NCBI GenBank assembly: GCA_028564925.1
Contig: CM053031.1
Span: 168,609,084-168,673,083 of the forward strand
Length of the DNA: 64,000 nt
Direction of reading: 5' to 3'
Origin: Lithobates sylvaticus
Taxonomy: Eukaryota > Chordata > Amphibia > Anura > Ranidae
The translations under genes were made by a program, and so were the position numbers. The notes beneath the pieces were generated by a model. It was not told the DNA's origin. It ran no database searches and saw only the letters and a program-made list of their open reading frames with translations. Positions 53,341 through 64,000 of this stretch are shown here, piece after piece (positions within the stretch are counted from its first letter, which is position 1; each line of letters starts with the position of its first letter).

Positions 53341-55495
53341 TCACACATCGTCAGGCAGAGCAATGGCCCCCCTACCCACAAAGTACTCCATATATTGCTC
53401 GCGGACCACGCGGGCATTTAGAGGGGGCAAGCCTGGACGTGCCACTTGAAGGGCTGTGAGGTCCGCATTTGGAGGGCCCTCCACATCTGGGCCAACGGGC
53501 ACCACATAGTTCCTGTTATGTCTTTTGAGGAAGTTGTGCAATATGCAACAGGCAAGAACTATGTGGTTCAGTTTGTATTCCGCCAAGTGAAATGCCATCA
53601 GGAACAGGCGGAAGCGGCTGGCCAGGATGCCAAAAGTGTTCTCCACCACTCTTCTGGCTCTGGACAGCCTGTAGTTGAAGACCCTCTGGTCCGGGGTGAG
53701 GGTCCTCATCGGGAACGGCCTCATCAGATGGGGAGTCAACGCAAACGCTTCATCTGCGACAAAGACGAAGGGGAGTCCTTCGGCATTCTCCTCTGGAGGT
53801 GGCAAGCACAGACTGCCACTTTGGAGACGCCAGTAGAACTCCGTGTGCGTAATGGCACCACCATCCGAGATCCGGCCGTTCATCCCCACGTCCACATACA
53901 TAAATTCATATGTCGCCGACACCACCGCCAACATCACTACACTATTAAACCCTTTATAATTATAATAGTAGGACCCCGAGTTGGGCGGTGGGACGATGCG
54001 GACGTGTTTCCCATCAATTGCCCCTCCGCAGTTAGGAAAGTCCCAACGGCTGGCAAAGTGGGAGGCCACAGTCTGCCATTCCTGTGGCGTGGAAGGGAAC
54101 TGTGGAGTGAAACAAGAAAAAAAAATTAGTCACTTTGCACTTAAACATTGCAAGCAGATTAGACAATCAACATCTTGGAACAAGAGCATTGTATAAAATT
54201 GGAGGCTGGAAAGTATTTGCACAGAAAAGTAGAGGCTCCCCTTCACAGATTACTCACCCCCCATCAATCCCCCCACTTCTGATGGGCCATTGGCAATAAC
54301 TAGGGTTTTGGGGGGGGGGGTTACAGGTAACCCTCTGCACTTCATTGATTGGCAAATGGCTCAATAATGTGTGCTAGTTTGGCCAGACCCTCTGTACTTA
54401 ACACTATTGGCAGCCCCCAGGAAAGATAAAATAACATTAACCCCCCCCCCCCCCCACCCACAAAAAAAGGCAAGCACATTGTGACATTCTGAAATTACCA
54501 AGCAAGCTAATAGGAGGGAAAGAAGACAAAAAAATAGGAAATGGAAAGTATGGAGGCAGCCCCTTGCACTACATGCTTTGCAGAATTCATCCGTAAAGAT
54601 GCCCACTATAAAGAGGTAGGTATATAGTGTGTATTGACCTTGGGAAAGGCAGCAGATAGAGGATTGGTACCATCTGACAGAGCAGTTGGGGGAGGGGGTT
54701 CATAATGAGTTTGCCCCCCCCACCAAAAACAAATAAAAAAGGGGCTCTACATGAAGTAAACCACACAGCAAACATTTGTGCATATTTTAGGGGGTGTTTG
54801 GGGGCAAACAATACTATGCAGCAGACAAAAGACATTGCTTAAGTGACTAGGCCATAGGTGTCTATTGGGGCAGAAGAGCATGCTGGGGAGGTAAGTGAAG
54901 GGAAAAATGCATGAAGGAGAAAAGGGGCACAGCATATTAGAGCATATTGCAATCATGGTAATTAGGGAAGGAGGTCAAAAATAGAAGACATTAGCAAACA
55001 GAGCATACATAGAAGGGAATAGTCAAGTAGAAATGTTACCTTAATATAGTCCTCCTGCAGGACCTGAATGATGGCAGAACAGGTCTCTGGAATAATGATT
55101 CACAGGGCCTGGGGAGAGATACCTGAAGAGAACTTCAAATCCTGAAGACTTCTCCCTGTCGCCAAGTACCTCAACGTGGCAACAAGCCTCTGCTCCGGAG
55201 TAATGGCTTGTCTCATGCAGGTATCCTGCCGGCTGATAAAGGGGGTCAGCAAAGCCAAAAGACGGTGAAAATCGGGGTCCGTCATCCTGAGAAAGTTCCT
55301 GAAATCATCAGGATTATTCTCCCGGATCTCACGAAGCAAAGGCATGTGCGAGAACTGGTCAGGCTGAAGCAACCAATTCTTGGTCCACATACTCCTCGTC
55401 ACTCTGTTCATGGACGGGTCTTGGGTCAAAGCTAAAATCCCGACACCAATTCCGCGTACAGCACGAACTCGGCGACGAGTACGCACGGGAAACAT
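53341..55495 (-). pseudogene. PIF/Harbinger DDE transposase, two exons, one in-frame stop
   Basis: Exon 1 is 55495-55040 (152 codons, ends ATTAAG|GTAACA). Exon 2 is 54099-53341 (CTCCACAG|TTCCCT to the stop, 252 residues), joined in phase 0, for about 404 residues. Exon 1 has the helix-turn-helix-like region FHRLLALLTPF, ITPEQRLVATLRYLATGRS, then SSGISPQAL. Exon 2 has the catalytic parts: GGAIDGKHVRI (first Asp, about 181), SDGGAITHTEF, FVADEAFAL and SRARRVVENTFGILASRFR (Glu). After SPQAL a TGA interrupts the frame at about 55097 where a sense codon (for example GGA or CGA) is expected; everything else is open. One point change thus separates it from an intact gene, so it is recently lost or a sequence error. 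Confidence 0.85.
54100..55039 (-). other. Intron of the Harbinger transposase gene
   Basis: About 940 bp between donor GTAACATTTC (at 55039) and acceptor TTTCACTCCACAG (ending 54100), with G-rich and C-run stretches (about 54310 and 54440). No open frame with a known domain. Confidence 0.6.
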
Positions 55496-56199
55496 CGCTC
55501 ACAAGGTCACAAAAGGTCGGCTGGTCAGAACGGGCAAACAGAAAGCACCGATAAACAGCAAGGCCTGAAAGAACGAACTGAATAGCAGAAACGAGCAGAC
55601 AATAAGCAGTGCAAATCAAAGCGTCCTATATCAAGATATAGGCCGCAATGACCAACAAATGCGAACTGACTACACGCACTAATAAACAGATACGCACGAC
55701 AAGCACAAACTGAAGAGCAGTAACGATCTGAGTCAGAAAACTGAGAAGCGCGAATCTTAAGTCACCAAACTTCGACTAACTCTCGATAAACACGGGATCA
55801 GCAGAAGGAGCCCAACGGGTACCTGACGTGGTGCTGAACTTGCCTTTTCTAGTCTCGTGGACGACGACTTACGTCACGACGTTCTTGCAGACCGGATATT
55901 CCGACAACGTAGTCCGACCGTGTGTACGCAACACCAACATCGGACAAAGTGCGACGGACAAAATCCGACCGACCTGGTCCGCGGATTGTCCGACCGTGTG
56001 TATGGGGCTTAAGCATTAAAGATTGGTGATATAAGTTGTAAAGTCTCAATGCAAACTGAATAAATAGGTAGAGTTAACCAGGGTAAAGTATAAGAGAACT
56101 TACTGTTGGAGATAAATACAGCTGCGTCAGGTGCCTCCGGTGTCCGGTACTAGAATGAGTATTGGAGCCGGCTAAAGTACTGTCTCCCAGATTGGAGGG

Positions 56200-56500
56200 C
56201 GTGGTGAAGCGCCCTCCAATCAGCGGACCAAGTGAGCCTCTGCGCATGAGCGAGCGCTCCGAGTCCATGTGAGCCTACAAGGCCCATAATGCATTGCATT
56301 CGAGCGCCGTGCCGCGTGATGACGTCATCGCGGCGCGTGCGCAAAGTGTCAGCAGAGGCTAGAATGGGCGGACTATCAGGAAAAGACGCCGCCCTCGGGT
56401 GTCCATACTTACCCGTTGTAGGCAATCCTTACCCCGCAAGCTCCGCCTCGGTGCTTCGCCGGTTACCATGGAGATGTGTGGAAGGGAAAAGAGATGCTGT
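56200..56500 (-). promoter_or_regulatory. GC-rich, CRE-containing block in the Penelope 3' region
   Basis: A local CpG-rich island in AT-rich surroundings, with a perfect TGACGTCA (56320-56327) inside CGTGATGACGTCATCGCGG, GCGCGTGCGC and GCGAGCGCTC. Penelope-like elements carry an internal promoter in their terminal repeats, so this is a candidate; CREB/ATF binding is an inference from the motif. Confidence 0.45.
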
Positions 56501-57188
56501 ACCGGGGCAATAGTGCCCATAGGGGAGGGACTGGGAGGGAAAAAGAGAACGGGAAGGGATGGGGGCAGGGAGGCACAAACCGAGCCAATTCATCCCATCG
56601 CCCAGAATCTCAACAGCTGGAAGATGGATCATCTGAAATAGCGAACCATCAGAGTAAAAATAACATAACACAATAGTCAAAAAACAAGGAATTATTACAA
56701 ATAAAATATACATGAATGTAATTTGAACCCATACATTACAATGCAATATTTTAGTACAAAGAGTTTTTTGGTATGATCGCAGACCAATGATTCCCAAGCA
56801 AAATAGGAAAGGAGAAGATAAATAGTTTGGAATATCTGAATTAGCATTGATTGAACAAATATATGCTAACATATTCTCTTAGAAGGTCAGACTATAATTT
56901 ATTTTGACAGATATTTCAAGATATGTTACAGCATATGAGACATGTTTTAAGTATTTTACATAGAGCATACTTAGGCGGAAATAACGGAGTTTCTCTGTGT
57001 GCTACATAATAGAGGAGCAGGGAAGAGGTTTTAAAAGGGGAAGGGACTGATGAAAGGGAAGAGGATGAAAAAAAGAAGCAATAAAATTAAAAATAATAAG
57101 TTGTGAGAGAGAAGGTATAGGCCAAAATAAAATGTATATTTGAGAAAACATGGTTGAAAGAAACTATTCAAAAATTGATATATTGAAT

Positions 57189-57662
57189 TTATAGGAACGG
57201 TTTGAAACTAATATACTCATTTAAGCCTGGGGGTCGAGTAGCGTCTAGGTTGTGTATCCACCTAGTTTTAAGCTGGAGTAGCTGATTGTCAATATCTCCA
57301 CCACGTATGCTAGTTGATATATGTTCTAGTGCTGAAAATTGAATTGCATGTGAATCAAAGTTGTGAGATAATGCAACATGGCGGTTTATAGCTGTGGTGA
57401 TTTTCTTTTTCATGAGTGGTTTTAAATGATCTTGTATTCGGATTGAAAAGGATCTTTTTGTTTTTCCTACATAGAAACTGCCACATCTACATGTGGCCAA
57501 GTATATCACTCCTATAGTATTGCAGGTCACCCTATGCTTTATTTTGTGTATTTTACCAGTAGGGAAGATAGTGTTAGTAGAATTGGACAGAGTGATACAT
57601 GAATCACAGTGGCCACATGGAAAAGTACCTGGTGTAAAAACTGAAGTTGAGTCACTATCCAA
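57189..57662 (-). pseudogene. Penelope-like GIY-YIG endonuclease domain
   Basis: 157 codons open to the C-terminal stop. The Cys-rich linker GTFPCGHCDSC comes first, then the GIY-YIG core VIYLATCRCGSFYVGKTKRS and RIQDHLKP. HVALSHNF and NEYISFKPFL lie near the end. In Penelope-like elements this domain follows the reverse transcriptase in one protein and nicks the target. Here the upstream reverse transcriptase is broken into several frames, so this is the best-preserved piece of a dead element. Confidence 0.85.
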
Positions 57663-58560
57663 TTTGAAGTGACTTGAAGTGAGGCGATCACTTAGTGATG
57701 GTGATCATCTGTACGTAATTTCAGGATAAGATTTAACATAGTTACTGATGATGGGGTCTGTGGACAAGAGCAGACAAAATTTGCTCAAGGTCTCTTTAAC
57801 TTGGTTGGATTGGTTTGAATACTGAGTTATAAGACGAACAGACTGTATTGAATCATTATTTTTATGTCGAAAGATTAATTATTTTCTCTGTAATTCTTTT
57901 ACTTTATTGAAAGATTTTTTCAATAGATTATGGCTGTAGCCTCTTTGTTTTAATCTCAAATAAAGTTGATGTGAAGATTTATAAAAGTCTTCATCGTTGC
58001 TACAGTTTCATCTTATAAGTAAGTATTGACTATAGAGTATACTTCTTAACAAGGATTTTGGGTGGGCACTGGAAGCATGTAAGATGGTGTTACCTGCAGA
58101 AGGTTTTCTATATAGTGAGGAATGGAGTTTTCCTTCTTTGTCGATTTGAATTGTGAGGTCTAAGAAAGTAATCAAGGTCTGGCTACAATCCATTGTAAAT
58201 TTTAGATTGTAAGTGTTTATTGATAATGATTAAAAAAAATCTTGTAAATCATTATAGGTCCCAGACCAAAATATGAGAACGTCATCAATATATCTTAACC
58301 AGGTAAGTATATGTTGAGTGAAATGTAGCAAATTAGATTCATATAATAGTTCCGTTTCCCACCCCCCCAGATACAGGTTGGCGTAGGAGGGGGCACATTT
58401 GGTCCCCATTGCCACCCCCTGTATCTGGAGGAAGTGGGAAGAACCAAAAGTAAAGTCGTTTTGTGGCTTACATGAATATGTGCCATGACATCCTTGACAA
58501 CCACAAATGGTATAGACCAATCTCCTCTCTTAATACAAAACTTTATCTCTGAATATCAAA
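57663..58560 (-). pseudogene. Penelope-like reverse transcriptase remnant
   Basis: Minus-strand matches in changing frames: near 58500-58230 GVAMGTKCAPSYANLYLGGW and RYIDDVLIFWSGT, the catalytic YIDD box in the typical Penelope setting. Near 58190-58010 come TFLDLTIQIDKEGKLHSSLY and RKPSAGNT. The rest toward 57663 is AT-rich and weakly matching. The N-terminal part of the protein is absent. Frames change at least twice. Confidence 0.8.
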
Positions 58561-58680
58561 TCCCCATATTTTGGTCTGGGACTAATGATTTACAAGATTT
58601 TTTTTAATCATTATCAATAAACACTTACAATCTAAAATTTACAATGGATTGTAGCCAGACCTTGATTACTTTCTTAGACC
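58553..58680 (+). repeat. Inverted partial copy of the Penelope reverse transcriptase region
   Basis: Plus-strand sequence from CCCCATATTTTGGTCTGGGA to TTGATTACTTTCTTAGACCT repeats, in inverse orientation, about 58160-58275. Both carry FWSGT and the segment up to TFLDL. So the 5' side of the Penelope element is a head-to-head inverted duplication, as seen in some Penelope insertions. It is cut at 58681 by the ERV LTR. Confidence 0.85.
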
Positions 58681-59051
58681 TGTAATGGAAATTTGTAAGT
58701 TCTGTATATAATTGTATTCTATTTTGTATGTATTGTACTCGGCCCTCACTGTGCACACGGCACTAATAATGTTTTCAGTACATGTTTACATTCTTTCGAG
58801 TCCTGATTAGAATAAGCCTGCCTATGATACGCCCCTTGTTACCATAAATGAACAATTGTAATATTAATGTGATACCTACGTAATCATGTGTATAAAACCC
58901 CTGAATTGCGTCATAATAAAGGCAGAACAGTTATTTGGAAAGATGCTGAGTGTATCTTTTGTGTCTGTTCCCTACTGCAGTAGTTATTATTAATTTGGAA
59001 CCACTAATCAATATGAGGATAGGAGTTGCCTATCTATAAATTTCCAGGACA
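58681..59051 (+). repeat. ERV 5' LTR, 371 bp
   Basis: Runs from TGTAATGGAAATTTG to TTTCCAGGACA (TG...CA). Contains TATAAAACCCC (about 58892) and AATAAAGGCAGAAC (about 58915), in the order expected for promoter and polyadenylation signal. A primer-site-like TGG follows two bases after the end. No second LTR recognised in the window. Confidence 0.65.
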
Positions 59052-62000
59052 GGTGGCGAGCTTTGCCCAGGAGGGGTTAAAAGGTGACCCTGAGTATCCA
59101 AAACAAGGAGCTTGAGACGATCCGGGAATTTCTGATAATCAGCCTTTTGCTTACATTTGAGTTATCAGACTTCCTTGATCGGTAAGGCATTTTCGGGACA
59201 AAGGGTACCTATCTTACTCCCCTTAATCGAACTGTATTGATTGGTGGTTATATGTTATGTTGTCATTGTCTACTGTCCATCAGAGTGTTATAGATAAGAA
59301 AGAGAAGAATAGTGCCGTTCACAGGTATATGTAGTACATCTGCTAGATAAAGTAGTTTAGAGGCAAGAGTGTATAGGCACACGTAGAGAAGACTGGCCAG
59401 TCATTATGGGCATTAAATTAAGTAAGGGAATGAAGGGTAAGAGACCCTCAAAAATGCCCAGCGCAAGAGGAGCGCTATATATGAACCGAAGGTGCGGTTC
59501 CGCCTATGCTGAGCCCTTAGATTAATGGTTAAAGTGGACATGGATCCACAATGGGTAACTGGGTTACCACCGAATGCAGAGTACACAGCTAGAGAAACAT
59601 CTATCTATGTGAGCAGGGTGGATGAAGGGTGACAATTAACACTAGACAGAAAGGGACATTTTCATGTTAAGTTGTGGGATTCATTTGGGGTTAGGCACTA
59701 CAACTAGTAAAGTCAAGAAATAGAGACATGAGAGTTAAAACAGAATATTTTATATGTTGTCAGAGAGGGAAGATGGGATGAGCACTATGGCTGCCCGTCT
59801 GATCGTAGAAGGTACAGTATGTGTATTACAATACATTGGATGCAAAGGATATCAGAACAAAATAAGGAAAGCAGAAATTTATCAAGGAAGTATTTAAAAG
59901 AGTTAAAAGAATGTGAGAGAATGATATGCATGTGATGTGTACAAATGGTAAAAATGTAAGCGATTTTAGAGAGATATTTGTGTATGTGTGTGAATGCTGG
60001 AACCTTTAGTTCTATCACTTGTGTGTGTCATGTACGCAGATGTACGCAGATGTGACCCCCTCCTTTGTGCTCTCCTGAAAGAATGTAGCTGGGATGAGAG
60101 GTTGGTGATAAGCTGGAAGGACACCATGCCAATTTCTGTTTTTAGACAAAACATTTATAACTTTATGTGCCGGGTTAACGAATCTAATGATAAACAATGT
60201 GATCACAATTATTTTTGAATCTGTTTTCCAAACATGGTAAAATGAAGGTTAGATTTAACCGTGTATTACCCAAATTGAATATCCTTTGATAGTGGAAACA
60301 GTGCATTTAATGAGGGAATTAAGTAAAATTAAGTAATATGTCCCCCTTTAAGGAACGTTATCTGTGTATATATATATTAGGGTGTGATATTGAGATTATC
60401 ATTTGAGTATTAATTTCTAATTGGAGTTTAACAATTTTATTAATAATATAGATATATTGAAACTGGTTTAGACAACCTTTGGTTGGAAATTAAATCCAGT
60501 TTAATGGGGAATTTATAAAAATGGTATTAGTTTAGTTTAAGATAACAATTTTGTAATTTTACATTTTTTGAGTGGAAAGAAAAAAGATTAAGATGAGGTT
60601 GTTAATTGGAATACAGCTGCCATAATGTTTAACAAAGCCAAGATGGGATACATAAGACGTTTTTCTACAAAAATTAAATCTTAAAGTCTGATAATAAATT
60701 GATGTGCGGTCCGTGATGTGAGAGTAATAATCAATAAAATGTAAATATGACAGACCCATCACATCAAGTCCACACACCCTGTTAGATCCCACCTGCAGCC
60801 AGTTGTTTTATAGTTTTTGATGTGGCTGAAAGCTTTGTTTGTTTTTATTTATTTTTATTTTTGAATCAAAAGCAGAATGTGTGGATTGTGAAATGATGTG
60901 CCCCTTTTCCTTCTAAGTACAGTGGGTATAAGCAGAAGAATATTTTGGATTTATGGACATCTCTGCATGACCGCAGGGTATTGTTATCATTTATTATAAT
61001 ATTGCCAGGAAAAAGTTGTCTTTTTGAAACATGAAACTGGAGTTCTTACACAAACAGCGTGATAGAAAACAAGCCATTGTAATATAGTTATGCAAGCTGG
61101 ACCCAGTAATGAAGGGTTCACCCCGATATATCAGAGCTATACCTTTATGCAAAGCTGCTATTAGACAAAGTTAGACATTATTTTGGTCAAATATTTAATT
61201 TTCAATGGTCCGACATTCTGCGCAGCAAATTAACAGCTAACTAAATGTTTGTCTAATGAAAGGTTTAACATATGAGTTTGTTTATGTACAAATCTAACAA
61301 TGAAAAATGTGTACATTTTAATCCAGCCACCTTATTGCCCCTATTGGAGGAGGCTGTAGATGGGGGAGACCACATGTGTTAAATTGATGACGTAGGAATC
61401 AGCTGCTGTGAGCCCAGTGCAGGATACACTCCCTGAAGACCCAGATATTTATTTTTTCGTAGAGTTATTCCCGGTTTTATACTGAGTATGCAGTTTATCA
61501 CCCAGAAGGATACTCTGTATATAGAGTCATCGGATCCTTTTTCCCCAGCTCAAGAAGCAGAGCTCCATGTTTTAGCAAAGCCTGTGAGCTATAAAAAGAG
61601 TGTATATTTATATAGATAGTAGAGCTTTTGGTTCCATTTGAAGGGCCAGAAGTTTGTTTTTACTTCGGCAGGTAAACCAATCAAGCATGCTAAGTTAATT
61701 TGATCGGCTGTTTTCAGCCTTCCCGGTTCTTGCTGAGGTAGCCATACTAACATTAAAACTCACACATGGAAGCAGACTGACTAAGGATGCTGCATTTACA
61801 GCCCCGGACACTTGCTGGGTCTGTGCAACTCACAGATTCCACCCTAGTTCTGGCCCAGTATAGCTGGGATTATTAATTCAACTTTAAGGACCCCAGAACG
61901 AGAAGAACAAGTGGTCCACAGTGGGCAACTTCTTATGAAACAGGACATTGGAAAAGGTGATCATTTATGTCTGCCAGTCACTCTTTTCCCTCCAGCTTGA

Positions 62001-62890
62001 CACATGGACCGTGTCATCAGTCACAAGCAGTTATGGCTGCCTTAGTAAATGAGCGTGGGATAGAGCCAGGGTTCTCCACAGTTGTTTTTATAACATACCA
62101 CTTCTTGTTTTACCTGTTACCAAAGGTGTTACCAAAAGCTGAACATCCCTTCCAGAGATTACAAAAAGATATATCCAGCCCAAGTCAGGATCTTATGAGT
62201 ATGCATTTTGTCTGTATGGGCTTGTTTTTTGGAGGTCCAGTGGCCAATGCTACTGCAAAGGCCACAGTAAAAAGTGTTATCAGAAGTAGTTTGTAAGTAC
62301 AGAGAGTAACAGAGGAAATCATTTTTATAGGAGAGTCCTTACTAGAAGTTTTGAGGCTTTATTTTTACACTCCCTACTGTCTACAATGTAGCGGACAAAG
62401 TAGAGTAAGAAACTAGAAAACTTTTACCTGAGTGTTTTCTTATAATTTATCAAGCCCCTAAGGGGATGTTGGACTCTCTCCCTATGGGATTTGGTTTGGG
62501 AGTGTGTTACTCACTTGCTTATATTTTGTCTCAGCAGCTGAAGTCCTCCATTCGGATCTCACAGAGAATGTTGCTGATCTTTTAAGGTTTTTGACAAACT
62601 CATTTATGTGTTTTCTCCCCAATTCCAGATCCTAAAAGTTTGGAAGGATCTAAAACTAAAGCCAGGTGACTTGTGGATTGTTAAGAGACATTTATATATA
62701 AGGAAATGTTTGGAGACTCAATACAACATCTATTTCATGTACAGTTTGGCAAAACTTGAAGGAAAAGTCACCTGGATCCACACCAGACACTGCAAAAATG
62801 ACTAAATTAAAGAAATCTCTGTGTTTGATTTGTTTCCCTCTTGCAATCACAGTCTAGGGTACTTTATTGATTCAATTACTTTAATTGTAA
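58681..62890 (+). mobile_element. Endogenous retrovirus fossil (LTR, leader, gag start, env-like traces)
   Basis: Starts with an LTR (58681 to about 59051) inserted in the Penelope inverted copy. A primer-site-like TGGCGAGCTTTGCCC follows at about 59054, then a leader and a gag-like start MGIKLSKGMKGKR at 59406, with a Gly-2 myristoylation pattern. Near 61813 an env-like stretch carries CWVCATH, similar to the CWLC/CWIC motif of gamma-type surface proteins. No conserved pol box was recognised between them. Broken, with many lesions and large losses; right end uncertain, placed before the Tc1 at 62899. Gamma/epsilon-like is a guess. Confidence 0.5.
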
Positions 62891-62898
62891 GGGATATA

Positions 62899-64000
62899 CA
62901 GTGGTGTGAAAAAGTGTTTGCCCCCTTCCTCATTTCCTGTTCCTTTGCATGTTTGTCACACTTAAGTGTTTCGGAACATCAAACCAATTTAAACAATAGT
63001 CAAGGACAACACAAGTAAACACAAAATGCAATTTGTAAATGAAGGTGTTTATTATTAAAGGTGAAAAAAAATCCAAACCATCATGGCCCTGTGTGAAAAA
63101 GTGATTGCCCCCCTTGTTAAAACATACTATAACTGTGGTTGTCCACACCTGAGTTCAATTTCTCTAGCCACACCCAGGCCTGATTATTGCCACACCTGTT
63201 CACAATCAAGGCATCACTTAAATAGGAGCTGCTTGACACAGTAAGGTCCACCAGAAGATCCATTAAAGCTACAAATCATGCCGAGACCCAAAGAAATTCA
63301 GGAACAATTGAGAAAGAAAGTAATTGAGATCTATCAGTCTGGAAAGGGTTATAAAGCCATTTCCAAAGCTTTGGGAATCCAGCGAACCACAGTGAGAGCC
63401 ATTATCCACAAATGGCGAAGACATGGAACAGTGGTGAACCTTCCCAGGAGTGGCCGGCCGCCCAAAATTACCCCAAGAGCGCAGCGACGACTCATCCAAG
63501 AGGTCACAAAAGACCTCACAACAACGTCCAAGGAACTGCAGGCCTCACTTGCCTCAGTTAAGGTCAGCGTTCATGTCTCCACCATCAGGAAAAGACTGGG
63601 CAAAAATGGCCTGCATGGCAGAGTTCCAAGGAGAAAACCACTGCTGAGCAAAAGGAACATCAAAGCTCGTCTCAATTTCTCCACAACACATCTTGATGAT
63701 CCCCAAAACTTTTGGGACAACATTCTGTGGACCGATGAGACAAAAGTGGAACTCTTTGGAAGGTGTGTGTCCAAGTATATCTGGCGTAGAAGGAACACTG
63801 CATTTCAGAAAAAGAACATTATACCAACAGTAAAATATGGTGGTGGTAGTGTGATGGTCTGGGGCTGTTTTGCTGCTTCAGGACCTGGAAGACTTGTCGT
63901 GATAAAAGGAACTATGAATTCTGCTGTCTACCAAGAGATCCTGAAGGAGAATGTCCGACCATCTGTTTGTGTACTCAAGCTGAAACGAACTTGGGTTCTG
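62899..64000 (+). mobile_element. Second Tc1 transposon, Frog Prince-like, left part (runs off window)
   Basis: TA at 62897-62898, then CAGTGGTGTGAAAAAGTGTT and the same left arm of about 213 bp with inner direct repeat as the element at 2467. Sequence identity to that copy is very high throughout. The right end lies beyond 64000. Confidence 0.93.
63278..64000 (+). CDS. Tc1 transposase, open to the window edge (partial)
   Basis: From ATG 63278 the frame is open for 241 codons to the end of the window: MPRPKEIQEQLRKK, paired-type helix-turn-helix, then NLPRSGRPPKITPRAQRR without the frameshift of the copy at 2846, the first catalytic Asp in [26 protein letters not shown] and up to LKRTWVL. 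The second Asp and the Glu lie outside. On what is visible this copy could encode active transposase. Differences from the other copy are single substitutions. Confidence 0.88.
   Translation, partial: MPRPKEIQEQLRKKVIEIYQSGKGYKAISKALGIQRTTVRAIIHKWRRHGTVVNLPRSGRPPKITPRAQRRLIQEVTKDLTTTSKELQASLASVKVSVHVSTIRKRLGKNGLHGRVPRRKPLLSKRNIKARLNFSTTHLDDPQNFWDNILWTDETKVELFGRCVSKYIWRRRNTAFQKKNIIPTVKYGGGSVMVWGCFAASGPGRLVVIKGTMNSAVYQEILKENVRPSVCVLKLKRTWVL

Larger units (their letters stand above)
48384..56009. mobile_element. PIF/Harbinger transposon, 7.6 kb, three genes, TAA target duplication
   Basis: Flanked by TAA (48381-48383 and 56010-56012), the 3-bp TWA duplication of PIF/Harbinger. The ends are inverted repeats, AGCCCCATACACACGGTCGG at 48384 and the same read from 56009. 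Inside: a MADF-domain gene (minus, 50604-49409), a divergent Myb/SANT-like gene (plus, 50910-52265) and a DDE transposase gene (minus, 55495-53341). Most known elements of this superfamily carry two genes, a transposase and a Myb-like or MADF-like partner; here both partner types are present. It inserted into the 3' region of a Penelope-like element. Confidence 0.92.
47515..58680 (-). mobile_element. Penelope-like element, decayed, split by a Harbinger element
   Basis: Minus strand: reverse transcriptase remnant (about 58560-57663), GIY-YIG endonuclease (57662-57189), then about 1.2 kb of 3' region to 56010. The Harbinger element (48384-56009) interrupts it, and the rest of the 3' region runs to about 47515 with AATAAAATTATATAC near the end. 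A GC-rich promoter-like stretch (about 56200-56480) and a hammerhead-like motif (47750-47795) fit a Penelope terminal repeat. At its 5' side the element turns back on itself (inverted repeat at 58553-58680). Outer ends are approximate. Confidence 0.75.

Noticed and set aside
61967-62296. 109-codon open frame
   Set aside because: No recognised domain; it lies in the ERV fossil, and I cannot separate it from chance.

Overview
The window reads as repeat-dominated vertebrate DNA, most likely from a large-genome frog (anuran, ranid-like). The best clue is two near-identical Tc1 elements that closely resemble, from memory, the Frog Prince type of Rana. Everything else recognised is also transposable: giant hAT elements, an L1/Tx1-clade LINE, a CR1/L2-like LINE remnant, PIF/Harbinger elements, a Penelope-like element and endogenous retrovirus (ERV) fossils. 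I found no host protein gene, rRNA or tRNA.

Layout. 1-17838: right part of a giant hAT transposon (copy 1, left end outside the window). It consists of a 64-65 bp tandem array, a transposase reading frame of about 1073 codons, 147-bp tandem arrays downstream and a unique right end. Its array carries a nested Tc1 (2467-4086) and an L1/Tx1 LINE (about 4921-9904). 17839-18128: remnant of another hAT copy, into whose transposase copy 1 jumped. 18129 to about 20320: ERV fossil on the minus strand, holding a 125-bp hAT MITE. About 20325-25106: older hAT copy 3, with a different 5' repeat and its coding segment inverted. 25107-25944: CR1/L2-like reverse transcriptase remnant split by a TA-flanked MITE. 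25945-36791: hAT copy 2, complete from end to end with an 8-bp target duplication. 36800-43900: minisatellites, a Penelope-like fragment, a solo LTR, a MITE fragment and a 5'-truncated L1/Tx1 LINE. About 44140-47515: a HARBI1-like transposase remnant split by a 2.47-kb fold-back hAT with an 8-bp target duplication. About 47515-58680: a decayed Penelope-like element (minus strand) split by a 7.6-kb PIF/Harbinger element (48384-56009) that carries three genes. 58681 to about 62890: a second ERV fossil, plus strand. 62899-64000: second Tc1, running off the window.

How parts work together. The hAT ends starting TAGGGATGAGC are shared by copies 1-3 (right ends), the short remnant and the fold-back element, so one ZBED-type hAT transposase could mobilise all of them. 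Copies 1 and 2 are nearly identical, and each departs from an open frame by a single homopolymer indel at a different place, which suggests recent activity. In the Harbinger element a DDE transposase, a Myb/SANT-like protein and a MADF-domain protein sit between 3-bp (TAA) target duplications; the last two genes share a divergent promoter.

The two strongest candidates for something little described are the giant hAT architecture (hairpin-studded left end, about 5 kb of acceptor-like tandem repeats between promoter and ATG, 147-bp repeats after the stop) and the three-gene Harbinger. All family calls come from reading motifs and boundaries by eye; no database was searched.
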